A stretch of 64,000 bases of DNA from Pyrocephalus nanus. Its lineage: Eukaryota; Chordata; Aves; Passeriformes; Tyrannidae. Shown in pieces: positions 27,943 through 41,200 of the stretch. The stretch's first letter is position 1. The number at the start of each line of letters is the position of its first letter. The position numbers and the translations under genes were made by a program. Under the pieces are notes generated by a model, which searched no databases, was not told the DNA's origin, and saw nothing but the letters and a program-made list of their open reading frames with translations. The DNA lies in contig CM076264.1 in assembly GCA_038380795.1 (NCBI GenBank), positions 11,162,001-11,226,000 on the forward strand, given 5' to 3'.

Positions 27943-27961
27943 AAAAAAAAAAAAAAAAAAA
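27943..27961. repeat. Poly(A)19 tract
   Basis: A run of 19 A after CCATAG. Similar runs of 17 A (19358-19374), 18 A (48561-48578) and 14 A (15483-15496) occur elsewhere in the window, none with an obvious attached retrocopy. Confidence 0.93.
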
Positions 27962-28682
27962 GGAGAAAGTAGAAGTTCTAGACAAAATTAATTGTCTCAT
28001 ATGCAGTGATGTAGGATATAAGCTCCATAGAACCAGGTGACAGAAAACATCAAGCAAGTGGGAGCAAAAAATATAATGATCCTAAATGTTAATGACACGT
28101 CCGTGAAACAGGAGGCAGAGAAATAACTGCCTTAATAACTGCTCACTAAAAGGAGGAACAGTCAATACCAAACTACACTACATGCCAATTATCTGCTTAA
28201 TTGTCCCATATGTGTCACTACAGACACCCTTTAAAGGGTTGCAAACAAATTTTTCCAGTTGTTTTCCTCAGCAAACAGACTTCTCTGCACTCATGATGCA
28301 TTTCTCTGTTTTCACTGCCTTGTAATACAGTGTAATAGTTAAATTTCATAGCTCAGGTGACTGCTTCCTAATTTCTCTCTCGTCAAAGGCTAAGAGAAAA
28401 TTCATCATTACTTATACTTGATAGCTGAACAAGCATATACACACTGTTGTCTGTTAAGTACAGCAATAAATATTAGCACATAATTAAATTAAATGAGAGT
28501 CAATTTTGCTTTGTTTGTACAGATAAGCAGAACAGACAACTCTTTGGAGAAAATCAGAAAGTATTTTTAAGGGCTTCGGGAAAAACATTAAAGTGTCCCC
28601 TCAGGAGACACTGCAGCTTCAGAAAATACTCTTGCATTGGTAGACTCAACAGAATGCTTTAACAGGTCTCTGCACAAGCTCC

Positions 28683-29108
28683 ATGAATGTCTGGCTGTGT
28701 AGTCTCAGGCTATTCTGTTTGCAGAGCATGGAGAATGAACAAAACCAAGGCTGCACCGACACGTCCAATACATTTTGTGGAAGCAACATTACAGAGGCCA
28801 CTTCTGGAATTCAGTGCACAGCCAGTGTGCATTTCCCACTTTATTTCCACTTGAAAAAATTGGCTGTACATAAATTCCTGTGTTTGGTTTGCATCTCTGG
28901 ACCTGAGGCTGCTGTATCTTTGATGAAAAATCCTGATGTTACAGTGCCAGTGCTGTACAGCAACTGCGCTTGTGTCTGTGTCAGGCGCAGCATCAGGAGC
29001 TTTATACACTTTAAAGACCTGCATGTCTGCAGCTCCTCTTCGTCATTCAGTACAGGCAGACACAGCAAGTCATGTGCTTTCGGCACAAACTGTGTTCACT
29101 GCACATAG
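28683..29108. other. Segment open on both strands, not recognised as a gene
   Basis: A 141-codon plus-strand frame, the longest in the window, overlaps minus-strand frames of 104 and 81 codons in a locally GC- and CpG-richer segment. The plus-strand product is Cys/Ser-rich with no signal peptide, domain or repeat that I recognise. No splice context was evident. Probably a compositional effect or a conserved non-coding element. Confidence 0.2.
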
Positions 29109-31009
29109 GAAATAAAATTGCTTTATCTGATATGTTGGCTAAACATGTCACACCATTAGAAGGAGAACATAATTGAGGAATGCTAACTGTAAAATATCTT
29201 AACATGGCATTATAAACAGGGTGGCTTTAAGGGACTGTTTCATTACCATTATGAGGAATGGAATCATACAGAGTTCTCAGACCCAAGGCACCTGAGAAAT
29301 CCTCTCATTCTCTGGTGAACTCTGCTGACTCTACCAGAGCTCTGGGAGTCCGTATGACTAATAGCCATTTCAGAACCTTGGCAGTGTCACACATCAATTG
29401 ATCCTAGCTAACTGCAGAACAGGAGATTTTTAAGCATTTCAGCTTTTTTCTGCAGCCTCAAATTTCTCATCAAAGAAGTACCCAATGTCTTCAGTACATC
29501 AAAATCCATAGAACAAAATAAAGACAAGACTGCTTCCAGATCAGCTGGGTTTTACAGTCATTTCAAGGGAGCAGAGAAGGATAGATAGAACCATTTTACT
29601 GAATTTTACATCAAACTGCAAACTCATTTTTATCACATAGTCCAACAATGATTTGAAACACAAGGATCTGTGAGAGTGTCTAACTTGGATGTTAACAGCT
29701 GTCTAACTACAGTGAATTATTTGCCCTTATGCAGCCATGATTTATGGCTTGGGAGTAACAAGAATCGACAGTCAGTGTAAGAAACTTCCAATGCATTGCC
29801 ATATTTTGCACTAGAATAAAAACTGGCCTCCAGCTCTGGTGGAAGTTCATCTTATTTTAAGGAAACAAACTTGAAGCCTTAAATATTTGTTTTAAATCCC
29901 ATATTTGCCAGGTCACTACAGCTTGTAAGTCATACAGTGATTTAATAGCCTGTGTATGTGAAAGAAAAGGCATTGCTGCACAGAGGTAAGCATTTACTAA
30001 ATTCCAGTGCCTGAACAAACATTTTGCATAAGTTTTACATTTGATATGTCACATGTGTATTCACCTGAGGCAATAAGTCCAGGAAATACGAAAAACCAAC
30101 ATAACAGTGTTCAAAATCCACATACATTGCCTGGCATCATTAATTTTACAACCGGGCTTATAAGGAACTGAAATCTGAGGACCACTGTTGGCTGAACAGA
30201 CAGATATGGACGTTTAAGTCCCACACACCCTGATTTGATTCCTGACCAAGAGGTATTAGGAAAGTGGCAATGACGTACCTTGTCCTCTACAGTGCTTGCT
30301 GAAGCATGATGCCATATTGTAACGTTACAGAAGAAGTGGTTACAAACAGCCAGAAAACACACAATAGTCTGGTCCAGAAAAGTCTTGGCCCACAATTAAC
30401 TTATCCTTGCCTTGGATAGGTAGATGCTATCACACCATCACACCCAAAGAAAAAAGGATTAATCCAGGTAACATCCAGAATGAGTGCTCCCATGAACTCC
30501 ACAGTATGAAACCCAGTTGGGGGTAGAAAAAAAGTTATAAATCTGTATTTTTAAGCATTATTCAATTCTCAACAGTAGTTTCCTCTGCCATTCTGTATCT
30601 AATATCTGGCGGGAAAAGAAAATGTTTAAAAATCAGGGTGCAGATAAAGCAAGGATGCAATATTTTCAGCTTTCACCACCTGATGTAGCATATTGGTGGA
30701 AAAAGAGCCTACAAAAAGAACAAGCTAACAGGTTATGCTGCCAGAGCCAGCAAAGCCTGTGACCCTGCAAGGGTGGGACTGCAGCAGTGCAAGGACCTTC
30801 AATGCCACTGGGTTTGTAGGCAAAAGCAGCTACCCACCAGTAATATCCTGGAATCTGTCAGAGGCAGCATGTTCCTGATTGCTCTTTTTCATTCTGTAAG
30901 CAGATTTCAAAAAGAGGAAAGAGAATTAAAGGTACTCACCTTTACACACTGTTAGGTGACAAAATGAAGGATCCTGAAGTTGCGAAGCTCCCGAGTTTTC
31001 CTTGTGGTG

Positions 31010-31840
31010 TTGCCATCCGTGACTGGGCTGCATGAGGAGGCTGGATGCAATCCCCCCTTTGATGCAATCCCCAAATACTAATTTCCTGCTGAAATGGCCC
31101 ATCCTCTGAGGCCACGGGGAAGGCACAGTCCCCTCAGGGAGCACAGACCTCGCACACCCTGCCCCAGCACCTGCCCCACCACCCTGCCAATAGCTCTGAG
31201 GGAGAGCTGCCTGTGCTTTCCCTCCTTCCCTCCAAACACAGCAGGAGCAGAAAGGCCTTGTGTCACAAGTTTCACTAGAGAAAGCTGATTGTTTGTTTGT
31301 GTTATTCTCAAGAGAGTGGTTAGAGCTCTGATTTTCAAGGCAAAAGGAGAAAATAATGCCTCTCCCTGCCCAGCTCGTCCTTACAAGACGGAGCCTTTTC
31401 CTTCAGGGAGGGTTCTCCTCACCTCACTGACAGCTGGCGGCTTCTTGGGCAGGAAAAACACCACACAGACCCTCTGGCCCCTTGAAGGAGAGGCCTTGGG
31501 CCTGTCAAGGCCTCAGAGGATCTTGCTGTGTGTCCCCAGGACTCCTGTAGAGCCCCACAAGTCTCTGACATCGCTTGGAGAAGCTGACTCCCTCACACAC
31601 CCTCTGCAGAGCTTCCCAAAGGTTCCCCTTGTCTCCCCACACCTTCCAGAGGGTTCTTCTGTCCCTGCAGTGAAACAGCCATGAGGAGCTTTGGAAAACC
31701 CTCCCTGGAAAAAACAGAGAGAGTCTGTCTTTGCGGAAGGTGGTTCTTGGGGGTCTGTGTGGAATGGGAGCCGCAGGCTGGATGGTGGCAGTGTGGAAGA
31801 AGGTAAGATGTCAGCTCTTCCCGGGAGCTTTTTCTTTCCT
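31010..31840. other. GC-rich island of unknown nature
   Basis: About 0.8 kb markedly richer in G and C than its flanks, with many CCC/CTCC blocks and some CpG. It holds a 12-bp direct repeat (GATGCAATCCCC at 31044 and 31061) and ends next to a CT microsatellite. Open frames up to about 130 codons exist on both strands, as expected when stop codons are rare. Their products are Pro/Ser/Arg-rich without a recognisable domain. It could be a decayed LTR element, a regulatory island or part of a non-coding transcript. Confidence 0.35.
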
Positions 31841-31843
31841 GTA

Positions 31844-31861
31844 TCTCTCTCTCTCTCTCTC
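31844..31861. repeat. (CT)9 microsatellite
   Basis: A short CT array at the right edge of the GC-rich island. It yields the Arg-Glu repeat seen at the start of a spurious minus-strand frame. Confidence 0.92.
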
Positions 31862-34040
31862 AAACTACAAATTAATTTACTAAGGTATATCCAAAAGATA
31901 CCAGTTCTCTGGATATTAATAACATTCCTTCTTGCCTATGTATGATGACTGTGATGAAGTGTCCCTCTGTGAGGAACTGAGGAAAGCACCTTGATGGTTT
32001 TCCTCCATGGTGCTGCTTCCTCTGGCACCGGACCCAGTGTGCTCTGCCCCACTTGCCACGGGAGGGTTTACACTCAGGATTGCTTTCCTTAGTGATTACA
32101 TCTGAAATAGATCCCAAAGGGCTTGAGAAAGAAACAAAAACCCCCAACCCTTCTGCTTTTAATCCCAAAATGTTTAATATTCCCGGGGGGAACTGATTTT
32201 GTCTGGAATGGTTGCTAAAACCCTCTACTTAAATATCTAATTCACTGCTGTTCCAATGACTGAGAAGTAGGTGTCATTGAAAGAGCTTTTTCAGAAGTGC
32301 TGACTCCTCACTATCTCACTGAGAGGCAGCAACCTCTGAAAAGTGGATCTCCTCATTTATCTTTCTTCCTTCAACACAAAGAGAAGCCATTTTGACGGGG
32401 TGCAGACTGAGGGGCATTTGGGGCAGCACACGTGTTGCTGCATATTTGAATGCCATTGCTTTTTGTGGCCGTGCAGATGTGAAAACTGCCAACAAATTTC
32501 TTGTCAGCACTGCTGTAATTATTCTGTAATTTCAGTGCAAGTCTAGGCAACTTCTTACATTTCCTTCAAGCTCAGAGAAACGTGTTCCTGGGGAGAGGAA
32601 TTCAATCTATGGTATTCATGCTGCTGCTTTATTTGTCAGTTTAATCTCACAATCCAGATGCTTAAAGCAATGTGGCTGTTCATTCTTTCTCTTAAAATAG
32701 CAGTCTTGCATTCCCTCCCACTGCTGCTCAGGTCACCGGGCTGGCAGGTACTGATGGCCATACCTGCTGTGCTGTCTGCCTAGCTTTCAATAACTTTGCT
32801 TTTTAACCTTTGCAGGGTAAAAAAACTTGGTCTTACAGCCCAGCATATGCTCTGCTATTGAATTAGCACATGGAGAAGGAGCCAACAGAGTCCCTACATG
32901 AAACTGAAAAGTATTTTATTTACCTTTCATTTTGAAACTTCCTTTCACCGAGTAAAAAATTGAAGTAGATAAGCAGTTTGACCGATAGCTAACTTTTAAT
33001 ATTACTGTCTTGTCTGCAAATGGATTAGGAGCTACAGTCATAAATTACTTATTTATTTTCAATGTCACTGCAGAGTAAATGTTCTTGCTGGCTAAATGCA
33101 AGAACAGCTTCCTGATTATTAAAAAGGATTTTTGGTACTGAATTTTGCAGGCTGGCAAAATAATGCAGACATATCTAGACAACCTTCACTTCCTTAAAAC
33201 ACTTTTTATCTTGCTTTTCCACACCTTGAGGATTCTTGGAAATACTTATTCTAATACATCTTAGGCTCCTCTGTGCTTTTTTAACAAGAGCTTGCCTTTC
33301 TTTTCCCCAGCTGAACAACACTGACAGCTGGCAGCTGTTGTGGCTAGGATTCAGAAATCCTAATTTTGATTATAGGAGTCTTAATTTAAACTGATTTTCA
33401 GAACTTCCAATTTAGTCCATTCCTAACTAGACAGGGATCAGCATCTTTAGAGGACACTCCCTACATTCCTTTAAGAGGTGGATTTATGATGTTTCTGGCT
33501 ATGGCCATTTCTCTCCTGGAAATGTAAATGACAAGTAGACTAAAGTTAGACAACAGAAGTGATATATAAACTAATGCCCAAGTCTCCACTTTAACGTAAA
33601 ACCCCTGACTATATTTTTCAACTTGTTGCTTTTGAATTTCCTATCCTAAAACTAAGGATTACCTCACCTGAGCTTGATCTGAGCTAAGCTGCACAGTGCT
33701 CCTTCCTTTATCCAAATGTGGCTGAGCTTCAACTATTTCTCATCTAAGGAGGGTTGGGATTCAGTAGTCAGCACTGGATAAAATAACCACAGCTGATGGA
33801 GAATAGTTCACAAGAAAGCTCACAAGTGATTCTTACACATCCCACTAAGGGATGTTCAAAGGGTCTCAGTTATGATCAGATGGGAAGCTCCCTGAGACAA
33901 GTCGGCAATGGCCTGGGGATTTTTATTGCTGTCAGCTATATGGGGTTATCTGGGCATACTTTGCCTGATCCATGACATACCACAACCAGGGCACAAGGCA
34001 CTTAAGGGACTTAATGCAAATGTCTAGGTTTTCTTGTTGT

Positions 34041-34099
34041 GTTTTTGTTTGTTTGTTTGTTTGTTTTTGTTGGTGTTGGTTTGGTTTTTTTTTTTTTTG
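34041..34099. repeat. (GTTT)n plus poly(T) low-complexity block
   Basis: GTTT tetranucleotides, then GTTGGT units, then 14 T. The region is T/G-only and shows no gene. Confidence 0.92.
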
Positions 34100-35107
34100 T
34101 TCATAATTTTCTCGTCATAGGAAATTATTGAATAAAGCTGACATTCTTGAGTGGGATTTTTTTGATCAGATAACCAAACTTTTCAGCTTTCAGGGAGATT
34201 CTGATGAACTCAATGATTTAATAACTTTTATTATTTAACTTTGATCCAACAATACGGTATTGTGAAAGTGGTTTGATTGTGGTATTGTTTTCAGTTTAGT
34301 GTAATTATAGCAGTAGAACACCTTAATAAAAGTGCTTTCTTGATTTTATCATTTCTTATGCCAGCTGTCTACTTCCAGACAGTTATGGTTGGACTATAAG
34401 TATTTTCTTTGACCTTCACCACTTATGAACATAAAGGAAAACTGCCAGTTTTGCCTAAGGTACTTACATGCACATGTAAAATTAAACCTTTTGCATTTAG
34501 TTTATGTTTTTCTACCAGTTGTGATAGGATCTGACATGACATAGAAGAAGTGCACGACTGTTTTTTCCATATCCAACTATTTGGACTATTGTTTGTTTTG
34601 TTCTCTTTGTTGTGGTAAATTCAGATATAAATAACTTATTATATAAAAGCCTTTGCAGGGAAAAGAAACAGTGAATGAGTTATCAATTACCTACTAATAA
34701 AACAAGGACACACGATAAAGAAAAGATCCATCTTAAACAAACTACATCACTTTAAAACGTGATAGTCTTAATCATACCTAATTTATCAATGAAAGAAATG
34801 CAAATTTCTAATTTTCTTTTGGAAAACATATTGATATGTGAAGTCCATCATGATTCCTCCAGCAGATAAAATGAAACAAAGTAGCATTAAATTTAGATTG
34901 CAGTCTCAGAACTGTGACGGCAGTGCATTAGATCTCGCATCATTTGCAAAATCTCAATACAGTTAGCAACTTAGAAAAGTGTGACTAGTAGCATTTTCAC
35001 TGCTGAAGTCTACTTCTCAGCCTCTAGAATATATCATCACAGTGATGGTAATTTGCTGTAGAATAAGGCACAGAGAAAAATGTGTGATGTCTGTATTCCC
35101 ACTGGTG

Positions 35108-35110
<3 letters not shown>

Positions 35111-35146
<36 letters not shown>
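35111..35146. repeat. (TA)18 microsatellite
   Basis: An uninterrupted TA dinucleotide array directly after GTGCAC and followed by CACATAG. Short open frames crossing it encode only Tyr/Ile repeats and are not genes. Confidence 0.97.
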
Positions 35147-35152
<6 letters not shown>

Positions 35153-37228
35153 GTTATGAAGAAAAATATGTATACCTGTGCACTACACTTTTTGCCCTTT
35201 TGCTTTATGTCCTTTTCTAGACAGTGGAAGAGGATGAAAATTATCAGCCAATAAAAACTACAGCAAATACCAAGCAAAGAAATAGAGGAGTTTAACATAC
35301 TGCTGCCATTCCAAGGTCAAGTTCCCCTTACATGGATTGCTTTAGGGAAGCAAAAATGTGTAAGTATGAGCATCCAGCAGCTTAAAATAGGAATAGATAT
35401 AATACACTTTTATCTACTTTGTCTGTTGAACTAGAATTTAAGTTGCCTTAATTGCTATTAATCTTCATTTTGCTTTTTCAATACTGTGTTACATCAATAG
35501 GGGATATTATGACACATTTTCTTGTCAAACCTAGTCATGTACTGAGCAGTGCACTGGGAGAAAATGATTGAGGAAACTGTTCAAGTGGAATAAAAAGTCT
35601 TTACTGCCATACAAGAGGGCTGAGCTTGCTATTCTACCTCTTAAGTTTAAAGCATGCTGATCAAAAATGCCAACACCCTGGATACTTAGTTTTCCTGATA
35701 GATTTGGCTAAGTTTCCTAACTTTTTTTTCATTTGTTCAATATCTAATTTCAGATGGAATGAGAAGTAGGTTTTTTCCCCAAATAAGAAGTACATTTCAT
35801 ATAAATTACCCACTGACCTACGGCTCTACCACAAATTGAAAATAAGGACAACCAGAAAAACTGTAACAGTCATTCCCCAACTGCAATTCCAAAAAAAAAC
35901 AAATTATACCTTCCAAAATGAAATTTGGGACTGAAATAGAATACTGAAGAGTGACATACGTTGTGTTGCAATTAATCAGTTATTTGCCTGATTAACTGAT
36001 TTTAAAATATATATAAAGACTTCACCAAAATCCTCTTTTGTGCTATGAATAACATTGCAAGAATATTATTTATAAAGCATATTTTTTTGTTTTCCCATTG
36101 TCATATTTATTGTCCTATTTGTGTTCCATAAGCATAGATTAATTTCATATTTATAGATGTATACTTTAATCTTACAGGCTATGATACTTCAAAACTGTAC
36201 TGGAGGACCAGATCATTTTCTACTATAGGGTAAATGAAGCAGGCACCTGCAAATGTCAAGTTTATCTATGTTTATCCTGCCTTGGATGCAAGACATAAGC
36301 CCAAGTTTAAGAAATGGAACAAAAGTCAGAACAAAATGTGTTCTATACCTGATAGATAAAACAAATGCGCATTTTGAAGAAGCTAAGTGGCAATTACACC
36401 TGACATTTCCTGAACTGCATTTGATTATCCTGCAGAAGATTAGGTGGGTAGTTTCTGATCTTTTTGGCTCATGATTAGAATAATTTTGTTATGGGTTCCA
36501 GGCTTCGGTTCTCTCACTGGAATCCACACCATGTCTTTGCCTTCTTAACAAAGTTTAATAAAAACTCATTTTAAATCATAAATTTTCCAAGCCTTGAAAA
36601 AGGTGTTCTACTTAACATAACCTACATCCCTAAAGGCTAATCTGCAATATTATCCCTACTGCATAATAAAATCTGAACTGATTCAAAAAGCCTACATTTT
36701 ACTGAATTTACTCCATATTTGCAATTGACTGGGCATATCAAAGGAAAGCTGTCACACAGAATTTACTCTTGGTGAATCTGATCCCTGCTATTGAAGTGTC
36801 ACCTTATAGCATGATTCATACATACTATTCACTGAGCCCACATATTTGCTCTATTTTTTTTAAGAGTACTCTATTGAGCTATTCTGCAAGTGCTCAAAGG
36901 GCAAAGCCTGTGCAACAGTTCTCCTGACCCAGTTCTCCATCCAGGTTCCCATGTTATGAGACAAACACAGCAGAAAGATAGATTATAAAAAAATTCTAGC
37001 AGAGGAAAACTAGGTACTAGAATATTCCAGTGTCATATATCTATAGGGTAGTGGGGGGGATTTATTGAAACACGGATGATTCAGATCCAGACTCACCGGA
37101 CTATCTATCCAAAGGAGGAACTTCTCATGCGTCTGGTTATCCTTTCAGAGAACATGAGCTCATACCTGCTTAAGTTGATTATTCAATAATTAATAATTAA
37201 TTATTCATTAGATCATTACTTAAAAAGG

Positions 37229-37259
37229 AGACAAAAGGTGTTAGAACAAGACAAAAGGT
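37229..37259. repeat. 11-bp direct repeat, 20-bp period
   Basis: AGACAAAAGGT occurs at 37229-37239 and again at 37249-37259, separated by GTTAGAACA. Confidence 0.85.
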
Positions 37260-37532
37260 CAGGATATTTAGAAGACCACAGGATCATGACAGTACTTATG
37301 ATCCATGAAAATGCAATCACAAACCGTGAAAATACCCAAAGATCACTGGATCCACACAGTTCCAGGCCCAGCTAATGTGCCACCAGCCTTCTCCCACACC
37401 CACCTCCCTGAATGAGGGGCATGATGAGCAATTAGTTCTGTGTGTGAGCACATGATCTTGTTTACTGCCATTACTGAGGCTCCATGACATCAGTGGCTCG
37501 AGGGCCCTATGTAATCCCTCAGCCTTTGGGGG

Positions 37533-37595
37533 TATTTAAACTCCTGGTGCTCAAACCAGTGTGAGGATCCAAATGTGGATCTGGCTGCTGTAAGT
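37533..37595 (+). promoter_or_regulatory. TATA-like motif followed by a strong splice donor (speculative promoter/first exon)
   Basis: TATTTAAA (37533-37540) is preceded by GGGGG. A CRE-like TGACATCA lies about 45 bp upstream, near 37486. About 50 bp downstream is a consensus donor GTAAGT (37590-37595). The spacing would suit a short first exon starting near 37565. Each motif alone is common by chance. An LTR promoter is another possibility. No downstream coding exon was recognised. Confidence 0.2.
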
Positions 37596-38167
37596 GGAGC
37601 ACACCCAGGAGTAAAAAGATCTGTTCATAGGCCCATCACTAAACATCAATGAACTACTAGTTTTCTAACAACAACAACAAAAATTCTAAAGTATAATCAC
37701 AATGTGATCAGTAATTGAAATGTTTAAAACATTTTATGATGCTCATCACAGACAAATGTGAGCAGTACGAAAACCCCTGGTGCCAAAGTTGTGCATTACT
37801 TGTATAGAAGACACCTTGTACCAACACTAAGTAGCAGTCAGCTGAAAAAAGAATCCATAATTAGGAAACGTGCCTTTTGGGACACTAATCATAGGAAAGG
37901 ATAGTTTTGAGTTAACATCACTGTAGTTACAAATCCATTGACTTGGTCACAGGAGCTTCCATTTAAAACCTGTCACCTCATAGCAGTCTCCTTCTCCAGA
38001 CACTTAGTAGACTTGGTATCTGGAAGTTGCACCTCAGGCACAGAAATTACTGAGACTTATCTTTAAAGCTCGCTTTGCATAAGTCAGTATCAGATATGTC
38101 GTCTGCTTCATCCTTGGAAGAGAACAGTGGCATTTTCTTAACTCTGCAGTTTCCCCTTGTGCATATT

Positions 38168-38203
38168 TGCGTGTGTGTGTTGTCTGTGTGTCTGTGTGTG
38201 TGC
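38168..38203. repeat. (TG)n microsatellite, interrupted
   Basis: GT/TG dinucleotides interrupted by TTGTC and TC, about 36 bp. Confidence 0.92.
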
Positions 38204-41200
38204 AGTTAATAACTTGACAGGCATTTCAGTGCCTTAGTACTGCTAGAAGTTGTAATTTTTTCTTTTTAATGATGTCCAAACAAATCATCTGTTAAAAATA
38301 AACTGCGCGGTAGCACAGTGGGAAGCAGAATTTAGCAGGTGGAGGATCAAAAGGAATTAAGTGCCAGAGCTCTGGCCTATGTGCTCATAAAAATTGATTT
38401 GACTTAATAAGTTTAATGCAAAAGGGAACTGCATGTTGTGCACTGCTTTCCTGTTGATTTTTAAAAATGGGTGGGATCACATCTCCCCTGCCAATGTCCA
38501 CTACTATGCCCATGAATATATGAATATAAACTGGGTGCAGCACTTTTTATTTTTTTAAACTAGCTCTTATCAGCATTTTATAGCTAAGCACACTAACTGG
38601 ATGCACACAAAAAAACCTGCTAACAGCTACAACTTTCCACTCATATGAAATGCTCACTTCTATTTCCCATACTGATATTTAAAAAAGTAAAAGCCTTGAT
38701 TTTAAAATCTTTTTAATAAGCTCCTGTTTCAACAAAGCATGCAGGTGGTCTATCATGAGAAGGTAAAGGGAGCTGTTAAAAGTACTGTTTTATATTACTT
38801 AATATTACTTTGTGAGTTTGTTTTTATTTCAGGGTGAAAATTAACTTCGCTTGTATCAAATATTCAAGTGTAAAGAATTAACTTGTACAAGCAAGTACTT
38901 TCTATTTATATCAGGTCTTCTAATCAACTTCTAAAAGGTTTTTAATCCTTGGGTGCGAAATCCAGAGACATGATGCTTATCAATCATATAAGAGATTGCC
39001 TTATGCATTGTTGTACTCCTTACCTTCTCAGTTAAGCACTGTCCTGGCCCCTTGCTTTTGTGAGAACCTAAAACCAGCCATTTTTCTGCAAAACCATCTC
39101 ACCTGTATGAGAATGTACGTGCACAATATCCGCTTGCTTGAGCAGCCACAGCTCTTACAACAATCCTGTCATTTATTCAAGGACATTTTTAATATTTATG
39201 TTGATAAGCCAATAGTCTATGTCCATCATAGCTGCTACCACAGTCACAAAGCAACAAAGTATTCCAACTCCAGGAATATCTCAGGTGAAGACAAAGGTTG
39301 AATGCGGTCTAAAATGCAGAGCTTAGACATGACCTTCCTTACCTGTCCTTGACTAGTCAGGGGAGATATCTTTGCTCCCTGATTTTATTGCATGTGTTTA
39401 TCTGCTGGGTGTTCCGTATACATCCCACAAACTGAACTGAGTCTGTGAACTGAACTGAGTTCCATGACATACCACAAAGCCATACAGCTGCTATATGGAA
39501 AGAGAATCCAGGTGTCATGATGCAGTATCGGGGCAGGAGGGGACAACTGTGCTTCCTTATTGCCCCCCAACACCAGAACATCATGCATGGAACTGAGTGG
39601 TAAGAAGGCTGGGATTTACTGAGAAGTTTCTTTTAGGATTATTGACTCCAGCTGAGTCTGGAGGAGAGCTGCCATGTTATAGGGTAGGCAACTGAATTTG
39701 GCTGCTGGAAACCAGTCCTGATGTTAACCATAGTAACACCAGTCTCACCTTGTCACAAAGACTTCAAGTCTCCATCTGGAAACAGAATCAAGTCAGATGA
39801 CCCAATTTGTAAAACTCCTTTAACATAAGCTTGTCATTATTTCCTGATATTCTGGTATCGTTTGAAAAATTACTAAGAGCCAGACTTACCAAGAGCCACT
39901 GATATTTCATTAGTTTGGGCTTTTCTAGGTCTCTCCTTATTACCCACTCTACTAGAGAGAAAACAAATTCAAATAGGAAATGTTGAGAACCCACCATGAT
40001 TTAAGTAAGAAAATAGACTAAAGCTCCTATTTATTTGATGTATTCTAACCTTCGATAAGTGTTCAAACAACTGGGAAACCTCTGTCCTAATAACACCACC
40101 AGACGCCATTACGATTCTTTTGAATATTTTACTGCACATATCCCTTCTAAAAAGAGACCTTGTTGAAGTCATATATTTGTTCTGTGTGCAAGTTCATTAA
40201 AAGTGTCAGCTATTTATTATAATAATTTACAGGAAACTGCCATCAACTTCCTTGTGTACTAAGAGCATTCACAGACCACAGCCATGAACAAGCTCTTCCT
40301 GTGTGGGGCCTTGTACAAACAAAATGTTTTTGCAGTTCTTAATGAAAGTTCAGGAACGTGAATGCTTCTGAATCTTCTCAAAAAGTCTGATTCTTGAAGT
40401 TTCTCACCTCCAGTGCCCCATTTCTGATTCTTTGCTTGTGAATAACAAATTCAGGATCAGACTTTAAACCTTTCTGTGTTTCAAAGTGTGTGAAGCTTTA
40501 CACTAAAAGAAAACTTCTAAGGAGTGGTATCACCCAAGGGTTGAATTCTGCTCTGCTTATGTATGACAGTTGTTCTAATTCTGTTCAAGTCAGCAGTTTA
40601 AACTGCTTTGTCCTGTAAATTACAGCAATCACAAATTATTTTTTCATGAAAAATAAATATCCACACAGACTTTGCTGGGGAAAGATAAAATGAACACAAC
40701 AGTATTCTTCCCTTGTTCTTATGCTGTTATTCTCCCAGCCTTGCACCTGCAGCCTGCTGCTGTTGGGGCAGGCACGTAGCAAACTGATTGCTGCTGGGAC
40801 AGAATTAGCCCCTTCCTTCCTCCTCTTCCTGCCCTTTGCTTGAAGTCATTGGTTTTCATTAGAGACTCAAAGACACACGTGCACCAAGGCTCACAACCTG
40901 TGGGCAGGCAGAACTGCTGTGATCGAGCCCCACTTCAGTCAGTGATAACATTTTGGACCAGGAACAGCCAGCCAGGGCTTGAGCTCTTCAAACTCCTGAC
41001 AGGAATGACAGACTTGGTCTGGGAAACACTCCCCAATGAAAGCTGCTGGGAAACATCTTCCTTTTCCTCTTTCCCCTTTTGTTTTTTTCCCCAGAAGCAG
41101 CTTTTACCATGAGAGTCAGCACATGCCACCAGCCATGCTGCAAGCCCTGCTAAAGCTTCGTTCATGTGAACCTGTCCTTGGTGAAACACTTCCAACAGTA

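Larger units (their letters stand above)
23228..31009. other. AT-rich non-coding sequence
   Basis: Contains the small GC-rich minisatellite, two poly(A)-type tracts, the open segment at 28683-29108 and a weak plus-strand exon-like segment at 24598-24665. Several short frames around 26150-26460 overlap each other and show no recognisable domain. Confidence 0.5.

Noticed and set aside
31289..31863. Plus-strand 131-codon and minus-strand 116-codon frames in the GC-rich island.
   Set aside because: Long frames are expected where stop codons are rare. They overlap on opposite strands, and the products are low-complexity Pro/Ser/Arg-rich without domains.
38295..38330. A CpG-containing stretch near GCGCGGTAGCACAGTGG that briefly resembled the start of a tRNA-derived element.
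   Set aside because: No A/B-box pair and no cloverleaf could be traced.
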